NCBI RefSeq assembly: GCF_023168145.1
Contig: NZ_BQYK01000010.1
Span: 4,772-46,757, forward strand
Length of the DNA stretch: 41,986 nucleotides
From: Sporosarcina sp. NCCP-2222
Lineage (GTDB): Bacteria; Bacillota; Bacilli; Bacillales_A; Planococcaceae
Direction: 5' to 3'
Part shown: piece after piece, positions 26,628 through 34,551 of the stretch
How positions within the stretch are numbered: position 1 is the stretch's first letter
How the letters are laid out: every line of letters starts with the position of its first letter
Notes under the pieces: model-generated
Databases searched by the model: none
Seen by the model: only the letters and a program-made list of their open reading frames with translations
What the model was told of the DNA's origin: nothing
Translations under genes and position numbers: made by a program

Positions 26628-27039
26628 GTTTTAATTCGAATAAAAAATGTGAAGGGAGTGCGAAGCTGAATGAGTTGAAGAAATAATGAAAAACGTACAT
26701 GTCAAAACTCTCTGCGAACAGACAGAGCAGTGCTTAAATCGATATTTTACAACAATTATTTTATTTTATTTTTTCATTAAATCATAAATGTATAATTGGA
26801 AAAAACCTTGCATAAAAAACGATAAATGAAACGCTTTCACTTTAAAAATTGCCGCTGGATGAAAATTTTAAATAAAATATACAAATTATCTAGAGTGTTG
26901 ATATGTATGGTTTAGTTGCTTGTTATTTAGTTAATTGGATGTTGAAAAAGTAGATATGCAGTTGAACTGAAAAATTTCCTATGTTACTCTGGAAACTATC
27001 AAACTTTCTGGTTTGATGAAAATACTAAGGAGGTCAATT
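26628..27039. other. AT-rich leader and promoter region of the ehu operon
   Basis: No gene was found in these 412 bases. ATGAAACGCTTTCA (26826-26839) resembles a catabolite-response (cre) site, but its first two bases differ from the TG of the consensus. TTGATA (26898-26903), 17 bases, TGTTAT (26921-26926) is the best promoter and would leave a ~107-base leader. AAGGAGGT (27027-27034) is the ribosome site that fixes the ehuB start. Confidence 0.5.
26898..26926 (+). promoter_or_regulatory. Probable sigma-A promoter of ehuBCDA
   Basis: TTGATA (5 of 6) and TGTTAT (4 of 6) with a 17-base spacer. The cre-like sequence lies about 60 bases upstream of the -35 box. Confidence 0.45.
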
Positions 27040-27924
27040 GTGAAGAAAATCAAAGGTATTGTAGTAGCCATGGGAATTGTTTTATTGCTGGCCGCATGCG
27101 GGAATGGAAAATCCAATTCAACTGCGGCAGAAGGGGATCTGTTGAAGTCCCTCCAGGACAAAGGGGTTGTAAAAGTTGGTTTCGCAAATGAGAAACCATA
27201 TGCATATGAAGAAAATGGTGAATTGAAAGGCGGTGCAGTCGCAATTGCAACGGCCGTTTTCGAAAACCTTGGCATAGAGGAAGTCGATGGGCATCTGTCT
27301 GATTTCTCACAGCTGATCCCTGGATTAGGCGCTAGGAAATTTGATGTAATTACTGCAGGGATGGCCATCACTCCGGATCGTTGCGAAAATGTTGCATTCG
27401 GTGAGCCAGAAATGCAATACGGAGAAGGTCTTATTGTGAAGACTGGTAATCCGAAAGACCTTCGTAGTTATAAGGACATTGCTTCGAATCCAGACATAAA
27501 AGTGGCAGTCATGAGTGGTGCTACAGAAAAAGATTTCATGCTGCGAGAAGGGGTAAATGAGAAGCAAATTATGATGGTCCCTGATATTCCGGCATCCTTT
27601 GCAGCAGTTGAATCTGGCAGAGCTGACGCTACGACGGGCACGGAAATGACGATCAAAATGGCTTTGGAATCGGCTAACAAAGACAAATTGGAATTCGTAG
27701 GTGACTTTGAACAGCCCGAAATAGAAGGGGTCCCGAGCTATGGTGCGGCAGCGTTCCGTATTGATGATGATAAATTGCGCGAAGCATACAATGCAGAACT
27801 AAAAAAACTGAAGGAAAGCGGAAAAATTGCAGAGCTAATTGAGCCTTACGGCTTCACAGAAGAGCTGAACGTTGTTGACCTAGAGCTGACTACAGAAAGC
27901 ATTTGCTGCGGCGAAAACTACTGA
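27040..27924 (+). CDS. ehuB: Ectoine/hydroxyectoine ABC transporter, substrate-binding lipoprotein
   Basis: A 294-residue lipoprotein. GTG 27040 is the start because AAGGAGGT lies five bases upstream; the signal peptide then ends in the lipobox LAAC. The solute-binding fold (amino-acid family 3) has the EhuB-like blocks VKVGFANEKPYAY, LIPGLGARKFDVITAGMAITPDRCENVAFGEP and LIVKTGNPKDLRSYKDIA. I recall these as matching Sinorhizobium EhuB closely, including aromatic residues lining the ligand pocket. It binds ectoines outside the cell and delivers them to the EhuC/EhuD permease. First gene of the operon. Confidence 0.88.
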   Translation: MKKIKGIVVAMGIVLLLAACGNGKSNSTAAEGDLLKSLQDKGVVKVGFANEKPYAYEENGELKGGAVAIATAVFENLGIEEVDGHLSDFSQLIPGLGARKFDVITAGMAITPDRCENVAFGEPEMQYGEGLIVKTGNPKDLRSYKDIASNPDIKVAVMSGATEKDFMLREGVNEKQIMMVPDIPASFAAVESGRADATTGTEMTIKMALESANKDKLEFVGDFEQPEIEGVPSYGAAAFRIDDDKLREAYNAELKKLKESGKIAELIEPYGFTEELNVVDLELTTESICCGENY

Positions 27925-27994
27925 CAACAAACTAGTTGGTGGCCTATAGTGTCTAGTGCGCCAATAGAAGTTGCCGAATGGTTTGCTGAGCATA

Positions 27995-28018
27995 CCCCCC
28001 GCTTTTATCAAGTGGGGG
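27995..28018 (+). other. Intercistronic hairpin between ehuB and ehuC
   Basis: CCCCCCGCTT, a five-base loop, AAGTGGGGG form a stem with one bulged C and one G-U pair. No T-run follows. Such hairpins after binding-protein genes often protect the upstream message, allowing more EhuB than permease. Confidence 0.6.
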
Positions 28019-28062
28019 ACTGCTGCTGAGTACAGAAATAGTCTAAAAACGGAGTTGTTTCG

Positions 28063-28725
28063 ATGGGTTCCATAGCAGATATTTCGCTCGTTTTATTGAG
28101 CGGGTTAAAGATAACGTTGATCGTGTTATTATTATCGATCGTTTTTTCCACGCTAATTGCTCTCGTAGCTGGCCTTTCAAGAGTCTCGAACCACTTGCTA
28201 GTTACTAAGTTTACCGGATTTTATGTTGAGATTTTCCGCGGCACATCGTTAATTGTCCAGTTATTCTGGTTCTCCTACGCATTGCCCGGTTTGTTCAATA
28301 TTCACCTCGGAAGTGATATATGGGTCGCAGTATTGGCGATCTCACTGAATTACGGCGCTTACATGTCTGAAATTGTTCGAGGTGCCATCCTTTCCATACC
28401 AGCCGGTCAGACAGAGGCTTCAATTGCACTGAATTTCACTGGGTTCCAACGGATGCGTTTTGTCATTTTGCCCCAGGCAATTCGCATGATGTTACCTGAA
28501 TTTGGAAATTACATTATCCAAATATTAAAAGCGACATCTTTAGTTTCATTGATTGGTTTAACGGATCTGTTGTATTACGGAAATATTTATCGGAGCACTC
28601 ATTTGTCTGAAGCGCCAACAGTTTATTTGTTAATCTTAATTGTCTATTTCCTTCTGGCGCTGCCACTTATCTTTCTTACTAGACGTATGGAAAAATTCGC
28701 GAAGAAGGGAGTGGTACACGGATGA
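28063..28725 (+). CDS. ehuC: Ectoine/hydroxyectoine ABC transporter permease
   Basis: A 220-residue inner-membrane permease with about five helices. The polar amino-acid permease features are present: TGFYVEIFRGTSLIVQLFWF near the N-terminus and the coupling (EAA) loop GQTEASIALNFTGFQRMRFVILPQAIRMMLPEFGN. It pairs with EhuD to form the channel. Its stop codon overlaps the ehuD start in an ATGA arrangement, so the two are translated together. The upstream gap of 138 bases after ehuB holds the intercistronic hairpin. Confidence 0.88.
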   Translation: MGSIADISLVLLSGLKITLIVLLLSIVFSTLIALVAGLSRVSNHLLVTKFTGFYVEIFRGTSLIVQLFWFSYALPGLFNIHLGSDIWVAVLAISLNYGAYMSEIVRGAILSIPAGQTEASIALNFTGFQRMRFVILPQAIRMMLPEFGNYIIQILKATSLVSLIGLTDLLYYGNIYRSTHLSEAPTVYLLILIVYFLLALPLIFLTRRMEKFAKKGVVHG

Positions 28726-29408
28726 CTTGGAGTTGGGATGTGTTTTTTCATGTCATTCCATTAATCTTTAAAGGATTATGGATTACACTCGGCTTGACCA
28801 TTGCCTGTTATGCATTCGCTATGATTTTCGGCTTTTTCTGGGTGTTCATGAACCGGATTCCGTGGAAGCCAGTTAACTGGTTGTTTAGATGGATAGCAGA
28901 ATTCATCCGGTCAACCCCGCCTCTCGTGCAGCTTTTCTTCATTTATTATGCCTGGCCCGCCATTCCGGGTATAGGTATAGCTTTAAATCCGTTCGCCGCA
29001 GCCATACTTGGCCTCGGTCTCCACTTCAGCACATATACTTCAGAGGTGTATCGTTCGGGAATCGAAAGTGTGGAAAAAGGACAATGGGAAGCTGCGACCG
29101 CTTTGAATTTATCGGTAAAACAGAAATGGTTGCATATCATTTTACCGCAAGCAATCCCTCCCACGATACCGATGTTGGGGAATTATCTCATTATCATGTT
29201 TAAGGAAGTTCCTCTCGCTTCTACAATTGGAGTGGTCGCGATGCTGCATATCGCAAACGACTATGGCGCGCAATATTATAAATTTGTCGAACCTTTAACA
29301 GTCGTCGCTTTGTTCTTCCTTTTATTGAGTTATCCATCCGCACTGCTAATACGGAAGCTCGAAAGGAAATACAATCGCAGATTCGATAAGAGAACAGCAA
29401 CTTTATAA
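28722..29408 (+). CDS. ehuD: Ectoine/hydroxyectoine ABC transporter permease
   Basis: A 228-residue permease, partner of EhuC, with about five helices. FIRSTPPLVQLFFIYYAWPAIPG and the EAA loop KGQWEAATALNLSVKQKWLHIILPQAIPPTIPMLGNYLI are typical of the family. It starts inside the ehuC stop codon. A short 19-base gap with GGGGAG leads to the ATPase gene, so the four genes form one operon. Confidence 0.88.
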   Translation: MTWSWDVFFHVIPLIFKGLWITLGLTIACYAFAMIFGFFWVFMNRIPWKPVNWLFRWIAEFIRSTPPLVQLFFIYYAWPAIPGIGIALNPFAAAILGLGLHFSTYTSEVYRSGIESVEKGQWEAATALNLSVKQKWLHIILPQAIPPTIPMLGNYLIIMFKEVPLASTIGVVAMLHIANDYGAQYYKFVEPLTVVALFFLLLSYPSALLIRKLERKYNRRFDKRTATL

Positions 29409-29427
29409 AGATGGGGAGTTTTAGATA

Positions 29428-30204
29428 ATGAATGCACCGATTGTGCAATACAAAAATATCAGAAAAGCGTTCGGAGATATAGAGGTTCTAAAAGGGATCG
29501 ATCTAGATATCGCGCCGGGAGAAAAAGTGGCATTGATCGGTCCGAGTGGATCAGGGAAGACGACCATAATCCGATTGCTTATGACATTGGAAGAGCCTAC
29601 TTCTGGTGTAATTGAAGTAAATGGTGACAACCTCTGGATGATGGAAAAGGGGAGTAAAATGCTACCTGCTGATGAGAAACACTTGCGGGCTATCCGTGGT
29701 GACATCGGCATGGTATTTCAGCATTTTAACCTGTTCCCTCACATGACCATATTGGAAAATTGCATGCTTGCCCCAACCATTGTAAAAAAGAAGGAGAAGG
29801 CAGCTGTCCGCAAAAACGCCTTGGAGATGTTGTATAAAGTCGGGCTGTCCGATAAGGTTGATTTGTATCCGAGTCAATTGTCAGGTGGCCAAAAGCAGCG
29901 GGTCGCTATGGCGAGGGCGCTGATGATGAAACCTAAAGTCATGCTGTTTGACGAAGTAACCTCCGCATTGGATCCGGAACTGGTCGGTGAGGTATTGGAA
30001 GTGATTCGCGGACTGGCGAAATCCGGTGAAATGGCGATGATCCTTGTCACGCATGAAATGGATTTTGCATTGGACATTGCCGATCGTGTGCTTTTCCTAA
30101 ATGAAGGCGTGATTGAAGAAGAGGGACATCCGGAAGAAATTTTGGTGAATCCGAAGAGTGAACGGCTGCAAGATTTTTTAAGCCGCTTTACAAGTAGCAG
30201 ATAA
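29428..30204 (+). CDS. ehuA: Ectoine/hydroxyectoine ABC transporter ATP-binding protein
   Basis: A 258-residue ABC ATPase that powers EhuBCD. Walker [10 protein letters not shown] (residues 38-46), Q-loop [10 protein letters not shown], signature LSGGQKQR, Walker [13 protein letters not shown] and switch His in LVTHEMDF are all intact. By sequence alone it is a generic polar amino-acid ATPase; the ectoine assignment rests on EhuB and the gene order B-C-D-A. No ectoine breakdown (eut/doe) or synthesis (ect) genes lie nearby, so uptake for osmoprotection is the simplest reading. Confidence 0.9.
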   Translation: MNAPIVQYKNIRKAFGDIEVLKGIDLDIAPGEKVALIGPSGSGKTTIIRLLMTLEEPTSGVIEVNGDNLWMMEKGSKMLPADEKHLRAIRGDIGMVFQHFNLFPHMTILENCMLAPTIVKKKEKAAVRKNALEMLYKVGLSDKVDLYPSQLSGGQKQRVAMARALMMKPKVMLFDEVTSALDPELVGEVLEVIRGLAKSGEMAMILVTHEMDFALDIADRVLFLNEGVIEEEGHPEEILVNPKSERLQDFLSRFTSSR

Positions 30205-30260
30205 TAATATTATGTAAACATACTTACGAGTTTGCAACTCGGGGTGAAAACTTTAAATAA

Positions 30261-30499
30261 CATACCATTCGGGGACGCAATTCGCATATGAAGTTGTGTC
30301 CCTGTTTTTTGTTATATCTCGACGATATGGCTTAAATTCAGATGATTTGGTATACCTATTGGTTGGTCATTTACAACACGTCATACATTAGGTGCCATTG
30401 CGAATTACAGCGCTGATTTTATCGGTTTCGCGGCTGTTAATATCTGCAAATTAGGATGTTAATCGAATTGCATTTTAGCGTTTTCTTCCCCTCAACCGA
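30261..30499. repeat. Diverged direct repeat, copy R1
   Basis: This 239-base noncoding segment aligns end to end with R2 at 31381-31609. Shared landmarks in the same order are CATACCA, GTTATATC, GGCTTAAATTCA, GCCATTGC, AAATTAG-ATGTTAA, GCATTTTAGCGTTTT and TCAACCGA. The copies have diverged substantially between landmarks. R1 contains the terminator after ehuA; R2 has lost its pairing. No reading frame or clean terminal inverted repeat was found. Confidence 0.7.
30272..30310 (+). terminator. Terminator of the ehu operon
   Basis: GGGACGCAATT pairs with AAGTTGTGTCCC through two G-U pairs and a small bulge; TGTTTTTTG follows. It lies inside repeat R1. Confidence 0.75.
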
Positions 30500-30691
30500 A
30501 TAGATTTAAATAAGGTGAGTTGTTAGTCGAAAATGAATAACAGTTTTTGAAGTAAATGGTTAAATATTAATTGAGTTAAAAGACCTGAAATAGTCTTCTC
30601 TAATAAAAATTGGCATAAGGGATATTTAATGAACCTTATTGTATTAAAATACGTATAACAAATAAGATCAAGCAATAAAAGGGGGAGTTGA

Positions 30692-31313
30692 ATGAAGCAT
30701 TTCGATAAGTATTTAATCGCCTTCATCTCGATATTTCTTTTAGCGGGCTGCTCTTTCCAGTCTCCGAAAGATCCAACCGGTGAAACATTGAGCATCGAGC
30801 CGTATACATTGAGCGAACAGGAGGCGTTATTACTTTCGATGTCAGGAGCAACCATTCCGCAATTCTTTACAGTGAACGGAAAAATTTCTGAAGACGAAGA
30901 TCTCAAATATTCCGTCGAGGTCTACCATGGCGGAAAATTCAAAGAGGAATTGCTCGTGACATCTTCAACGCTTGACAAGCAGTTCAAAGGGGAGTTCATT
31001 GCATTTAGCATTTAACGTTGCGGAACTTGATGAAAAACAAGCGAAAATCGTGCTCAGCTACCCTTCAGGAAGCACATCGACCACATACCCCATTGAAGTA
31101 GCAACCTTAGCCCGTTCATTTGGGAATCTGGTAGGAACAGATTCCAATCTCCTAAAGGATAAACCGACATATCTTGCTGCTTGGGTCGGAACAAAAGGCA
31201 GCATGCTCCGCAGTCTCGGTCCATCGGACAACGGTGGGTTGCCTGAAGAACTAGAAGCTTATGACACCGCCTTTCTGTACAAGGTCGTCTGGACGGATGC
31301 GGAAAAGGACTGA
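30692..31313 (+). pseudogene. Frameshifted lipoprotein gene
   Basis: Two overlapping frames appear to be one gene. Frame one (30692-31015) has AAGGGGGAG before the ATG, a signal peptide and the lipobox LAGC; it ends prematurely in a TAA at 31013-31015. Frame two continues from about 30990 (HLAFNVAELDEKQAKIVLSYPSG ...) to 31313. Skipping one base near 30990-30995 restores a ~206-residue lipoprotein with a beta-rich extracellular part. No long homopolymer marks the site, so it may be a true mutation or a sequencing error. I do not recognise the family. It sits between the repeats R1 and R2. Confidence 0.75.
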
Positions 31314-31380
31314 GACAAAAAGACCATAAGAATAGACCGGGTTCCAAAAGTGTGGGAAACAGGAAGAAAATAGTAAAGAG

Positions 31381-31609
31381 CATACCAATTAGGGTCGAGA
31401 TTCGATTTGAATTGGTGTGACATCAATTGTTGTTATATCAATTATAGGGCTTAAATTCAAAGTGAGTCGGCAAAACTTTTGGCGAGAAAATCATAACTGA
31501 TGAGCCATTGCTAAATAACATGCTAATTATACGGTACAAACAAGTTTTTATTAACTTAAAATTAGAATGTTAAATGAAATGCATTTTAGCGTTTTTATCC
31601 ATCAACCGA
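31381..31609. repeat. Diverged direct repeat, copy R2
   Basis: The partner of R1 (30261-30499), in the same orientation, about 0.9 kb downstream. The best-kept part is the last ~50 bases (AAATTAGAATGTTAA through TCAACCGA). Together with bases 31314-31380 and 31610-31722 it makes up the gene-free stretch before brxA. Confidence 0.7.
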
Positions 31610-31722
31610 TCCTTAATGTGCGTAAAGAAGCCTTCCAGTTCTGTTTCCATGAAATTAAATATAAATACATGTAAAATAAAACGGGAAACGAATAGACATA
31701 TTGGTTGGGAAGGGGATTTCAA

Positions 31723-32160
31723 ATGAATGCTTATGATGAATACATGAAAGGCATCGTGAAACCGATGCGGGAAGAGCTTGTCCTTGCTGGTTTTACCGAG
31801 CTAACGACAGCCGACGAGGTAAAAGAAACGATGGATAATCTTGAAGGGACGGCAATCGTAGTCATTAATTCCGTTTGCGGATGTGCAGCCGGATTGGCAC
31901 GGCCTGCAGTTAGGGAAGCAGTGGGGCAAGCGGAGCATCGTCCAGACCACCTATTGACCGTGTTTGCCGGCCAAGATAAGGAAGCAACTGAGATCATGCG
32001 GAGCTACTTCCCCGAAGTGCCGCCAAGTTCACCTTCCATCGCTTTTTGGAAGGATCAAAAACTTGCGTATTTCATCCCGCGGGAGCAAATTGAAAACTTT
32101 GAAATGGAACAAATCAAGGAGCATATTTCCGGGGTCCTCGATCAAATTTGCGGAAATTGA
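31723..32160 (+). CDS. brxA: Bacilliredoxin, BrxA/BrxB family
   Basis: A 145-residue thioredoxin-like protein with the diagnostic CGC active site (VCGCAAG, Cys52 and Cys54). It removes bacillithiol from mixed disulfides on proteins after oxidative stress. Position next to the ypiP- and ypjP-like genes matches B. subtilis yphP (brxA), which decides between BrxA and BrxB. ATG 31723 is the start, with AGGGG seven bases upstream; an in-frame TTG at 31705 is not supported. Its end overlaps the methyltransferase frame by 13 bases. Confidence 0.92.
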   Translation: MNAYDEYMKGIVKPMREELVLAGFTELTTADEVKETMDNLEGTAIVVINSVCGCAAGLARPAVREAVGQAEHRPDHLLTVFAGQDKEATEIMRSYFPEVPPSSPSIAFWKDQKLAYFIPREQIENFEMEQIKEHISGVLDQICGN

Positions 32161-32936
32161 AAACCATCATTACAACTGCAGGAAGGCCCGATGAGGAAAC
32201 ATATCGGCTGGCAGAAGCGGCAAGTCAATTGCTTGGCCATCCGGTGATCGAGCGAAGAAAACGATCAGTTCGCAATATGCAAGAGACCTATTCTGCGCAT
32301 GTATTAGTTGCCGGGAAAAATCGATTTGAATATTTCGCATTTGGTTCGCAGGAGCCATTTTTCTTCCATCCCAATTCAGCGGCATTTCGTTTAAAGCGGA
32401 TGTTGAAGGGGGAGACAGATCCTTTAATAGAAGTAAGTCGTTTAAAGGCGGGCAATTCCTTTTTTGATTGCACGCTTGGGCTAGCCTCTGACAGCATTAT
32501 CGCTTCCTTTGTTGCTGGCAATGATGGGCGGGTGGAAGGAGTGGAAGCAGATCCTGCGGTGGCCTTTATTACAAAGAGAGGTCTTCAATCTTACGAGGCT
32601 GCGGTTCCTGAATTAGCCGTTGCAATGAAACGTATTCATGTTGTTCAAGGAGACGCAATTGAAAGATTGAAGCAACAAGCAGATCGATCCTGGGATATTG
32701 TATATATTGATACGATGTTCAGCGCACCGATCGAGGAATCCACGAATTTTACCTCCTTGCGCTCGGTGGGCGTCCATACCCCGTTAACGGATGAATGGAT
32801 GGAGCAGGCACTTCGTGTTTCACGTCAGCGAGTCGTCGTAAAAGATCATTATGACTCCGGTGTATTTGAACAATTTCACTTGAACCGGATTGTCCGGCCC
32901 AATACAAAATTTCATTTTGCTTATGCCGAAAGGTGA
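32148..32936 (+). CDS. Class I SAM-dependent methyltransferase-like protein (YpiP family)
   Basis: A 262-residue protein. The Rossmann motif I region is NSFFDCTLGLASDSIIASFVAG, with the acidic motif II in VEGVEADP and motif IV in WDIVYIDTMFSAP. This resembles B. subtilis YpiP, which sits in the same place. The target is unknown. The start is unclear: TTG 32148 (overlapping brxA by 13 bases) or TTG 32157, just before brxA's stop, with no ATG before 32278. The overlap suggests translation coupled to brxA. Confidence 0.85.
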   Translation: MRKLKTIITTAGRPDEETYRLAEAASQLLGHPVIERRKRSVRNMQETYSAHVLVAGKNRFEYFAFGSQEPFFFHPNSAAFRLKRMLKGETDPLIEVSRLKAGNSFFDCTLGLASDSIIASFVAGNDGRVEGVEADPAVAFITKRGLQSYEAAVPELAVAMKRIHVVQGDAIERLKQQADRSWDIVYIDTMFSAPIEESTNFTSLRSVGVHTPLTDEWMEQALRVSRQRVVVKDHYDSGVFEQFHLNRIVRPNTKFHFAYAER

Positions 32937-32969
32937 AAAAGCCGTCCTTCAAATGAAAGGACGGCTTTT
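32936..32969. terminator. Terminator after ypiP, near-symmetric
   Basis: GCCGTCCTT and AAGGACGGC form the stem; TTTT follows on the plus strand and TTTTT on the minus strand, so it can also stop minus-strand transcripts from the small peptide gene. Confidence 0.88.
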
Positions 32970-32980
32970 GATTCATTAGT

Positions 32981-33135
32981 TATAATAAGTACTTAAAAAA
33001 ATATTGGAGGCTGCGGAATTACCGCAACCCGGCTCCCTTGAACAGCCGTATCATTCGCGTGAACTTAGGCAAAGGGAGCGCTAAGGTTGTCCAGGTTATA
33101 TAGCCAATGTCTCAGGCTAACCTGAACTCTTTTGA
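32981..33135 (+). ncRNA. Candidate structured RNA, unidentified
   Basis: A perfect TATAAT (32981-32986, weak -35) precedes a run of stems: TGCGG/CCGCA (from ~33016), GCTCCCTT (~33034) with AAGGGAGC (~33075), and CAGGTTA...GCC...GGC...TAACCTG (~33092-33124). The last stem is followed by AACTCTTTT, giving a terminator-like end just before the stop codon of a convergent peptide gene. It matches no riboswitch class I can recall. It could instead be the structured 3' tail of the minus-strand transcript, since the stems form on either strand. Confidence 0.4.
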
Positions 33136-33213
33136 TCAATGAGTAAAATTCAAGGAGCTTAAATAAAGAATGAGTCCGAGCATTCCGATTCCAATCCATA
33201 GTTGAACATCCAT
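33136..33213 (-). CDS. Small hydrophobic peptide, 25 residues
   Basis: The frame reads MDVQLWIGIGMLGLILYLSS then LNFTH. AAGGAGGT lies nine bases before the ATG, an excellent ribosome site for such a short frame. A single hydrophobic segment (residues 5-18) could span or lie in the membrane. TACAAT about 50 bases upstream may be a -10 box, with a poor -35. The gene points toward the structured segment 32981-33135 and the two-way terminator at 32936-32969. No family is recognised; a type I toxin-like peptide is one possibility. Confidence 0.55.
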   Translation of the reverse strand: MDVQLWIGIGMLGLILYLSSLNFTH

Positions 33214-33394
33214 TGTATAAAAACCTCCTTACATTACACTCCAAATCTTCATGGTTTTATTGTACAATGAAAAGTAGAAATATGAAACCTTTTCAAGTTG
33301 TTTTCGTCTTACTTAGTAAGAGTGTTAGAAAATATACACAAAAAAGACAAATATATCGTAGTTCATCGGACGTACGATCAAGCGGGTGAATGAA

Positions 33395-33994
33395 ATGAGA
33401 CAATACTTACAAAAACTCATGATGGCTGCCGTTGCGATATTGACATTAGGTGTCATATCGCCAAGCCATGAAATCTGGACAAACTTAAATCCGAAAGATG
33501 ATACTCGGGAAAGCGATCAACCTTCCATTAGCCAGGAGTTTGATTTTGGTCTTGAAGACAGTTATTTTCAGTCAGAACCTTCATTGGAAGATTCTACGGA
33601 CATTGCCGCGTTATATACCTCGGCGAAGGATCTGTCTTATCTGAAGTTTGGTTCCAAAATCGGTCCGGTTATTCAAAATGAATTTGATGCTGTTATTTTC
33701 CCTAAAATCGAGGAAGTAATTCAAAGAACTTTGGAAAGCAAAGGCGATCTTCATAAACGAAGACTCGCAATTACAGAAACACCATCTGGAAACTATGCAG
33801 AAAAGATTTTTCATGTTTTCGACAAAGATGAAGAAAAGGATTTGATCCGTTTTCATGTCCGGACTGAAAAACGTCCGCAAGACGGCTTTTTCTATAATTT
33901 TCACTATCACACAGCAGAAGATGAGTTTATAGCGCATCACTCGATCGGAGACATCTTCTGGTCGAAAAATACACCGCCGAAATGGTTGTCATAA
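33395..33994 (+). CDS. YpjP family protein
   Basis: A 199-residue protein with an N-terminal signal or anchor segment (LQKLMMAAVAILTLGVI) and a soluble part predicted to be outside the membrane. The segments KIFHVFDKDEEKDLIRFHVRTEKRPQDGFFYNFHYH and IGDIFWSKNTPPKW are typical of YpjP-type proteins of bacilli, and its place before thyA/dfrA fits. Function is unknown. ATG 33395 with GGGTGA upstream is preferred over GTG 33386. A short copy of its last codons occurs again just before thyA. Confidence 0.82.
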   Translation: MRQYLQKLMMAAVAILTLGVISPSHEIWTNLNPKDDTRESDQPSISQEFDFGLEDSYFQSEPSLEDSTDIAALYTSAKDLSYLKFGSKIGPVIQNEFDAVIFPKIEEVIQRTLESKGDLHKRRLAITETPSGNYAEKIFHVFDKDEEKDLIRFHVRTEKRPQDGFFYNFHYHTAEDEFIAHHSIGDIFWSKNTPPKWLS

Positions 33995-34004
33995 AATTGT
34001 ATGG

Positions 34005-34032
34005 ACGCTCGTCATCATGATGAGCGTTTTTT
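34005..34032 (+). terminator. Terminator after ypjP
   Basis: ACGCTCGTCA pairs with TGATGAGCGT (one G-U), followed by TTTTTT. Confidence 0.88.
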
Positions 34033-34508
34033 AGTATGTAATTCTTTACAACTTATATATTTAGTTTGAAAGGTTTTTTATTTCTGCAGAAGGCAAAAAA
34101 TATAAGTAATAAAATTTCTTATTCATAGATAAGCGTGCATGCTTGAGAGGAAAAACTGGATTGTTGACTAGCGGATGACTCGAGCAGGTGTATTAGAGAG
34201 TTTGAAAATACGTGGATTCTCGACTCCCAATAATTCCTCCACGATGCTAACTGTAAAAAGCACTTGTCCCACTTGACGTTCCGTATATACTACTTTTGAA
34301 ATGGATACGTTTCGTGGGTAAGTGCTTTTTGCTTTTGAGTGGTAGCTTGGACAATAAGGAAATTATTGAGGTTGGTTTGAAAACGAAAAAAGAAGCCCGA
34401 ATATTTGGATTGGTGTTCATTGATCTCGAGAGCTCATTGATTTCTCATAAGGAAAAAATATGATAAGTTACGTTTATTATCGAAGAATAGATAAGGTAGG
34501 AAGTAACA
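34033..34508. other. Gene-poor spacer with strong hairpins
   Basis: No convincing gene was found. CGTGGA...TCCACG (34211-34243) forms one hairpin. The main structure is described in the next entry. A 28-codon frame from TTG 34377 to 34463 has GAGG upstream, but is too short and biased to call. Confidence 0.5.
34255..34330. other. Large imperfect hairpin, unassigned
   Basis: AAAAAGCACTT-GT-CCCAC pairs with GTGGG-T-AAGTGCTTTTT across 76 bases, with partial pairing inside (ACGTTCC / GGATACGT). T-runs on both strands make it able to end transcription either way, yet no gene ends beside it. It may be the 3' end of a small RNA. Confidence 0.55.
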
Positions 34509-34515
34509 TTGAAAA

Positions 34516-34551
34516 GTGGCGAAGAATACACCGCCGAAGTGGTTGTCTTAA
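34516..34551 (+). pseudogene. Short duplicate of the ypjP 3' end
   Basis: These 12 codons read VAKNTPPKWLS-stop; ypjP ends SKNTPPKWLS-stop. Over 34 bases about 30 are identical. Nothing more of ypjP could be aligned upstream, so this is a remnant of a tandem copy or a short recombination trace. Confidence 0.65.

Noticed and set aside
32981..33135. A known riboswitch (c-di-AMP, c-di-GMP, TPP, SAM, THF, T-box, M-box, guanidine)
   Set aside because: I compared the stems and loops with the conserved cores I can recall and none matched; in particular there is no T-box AGGGTGG motif and no THF core despite the nearby folate genes.
34377..34463. 28-codon frame starting at TTG with GAGG upstream
   Set aside because: It is short, lysine/glutamate-rich in AT-rich DNA, has a non-ATG start, and lies in a decayed spacer; not enough to call a gene.
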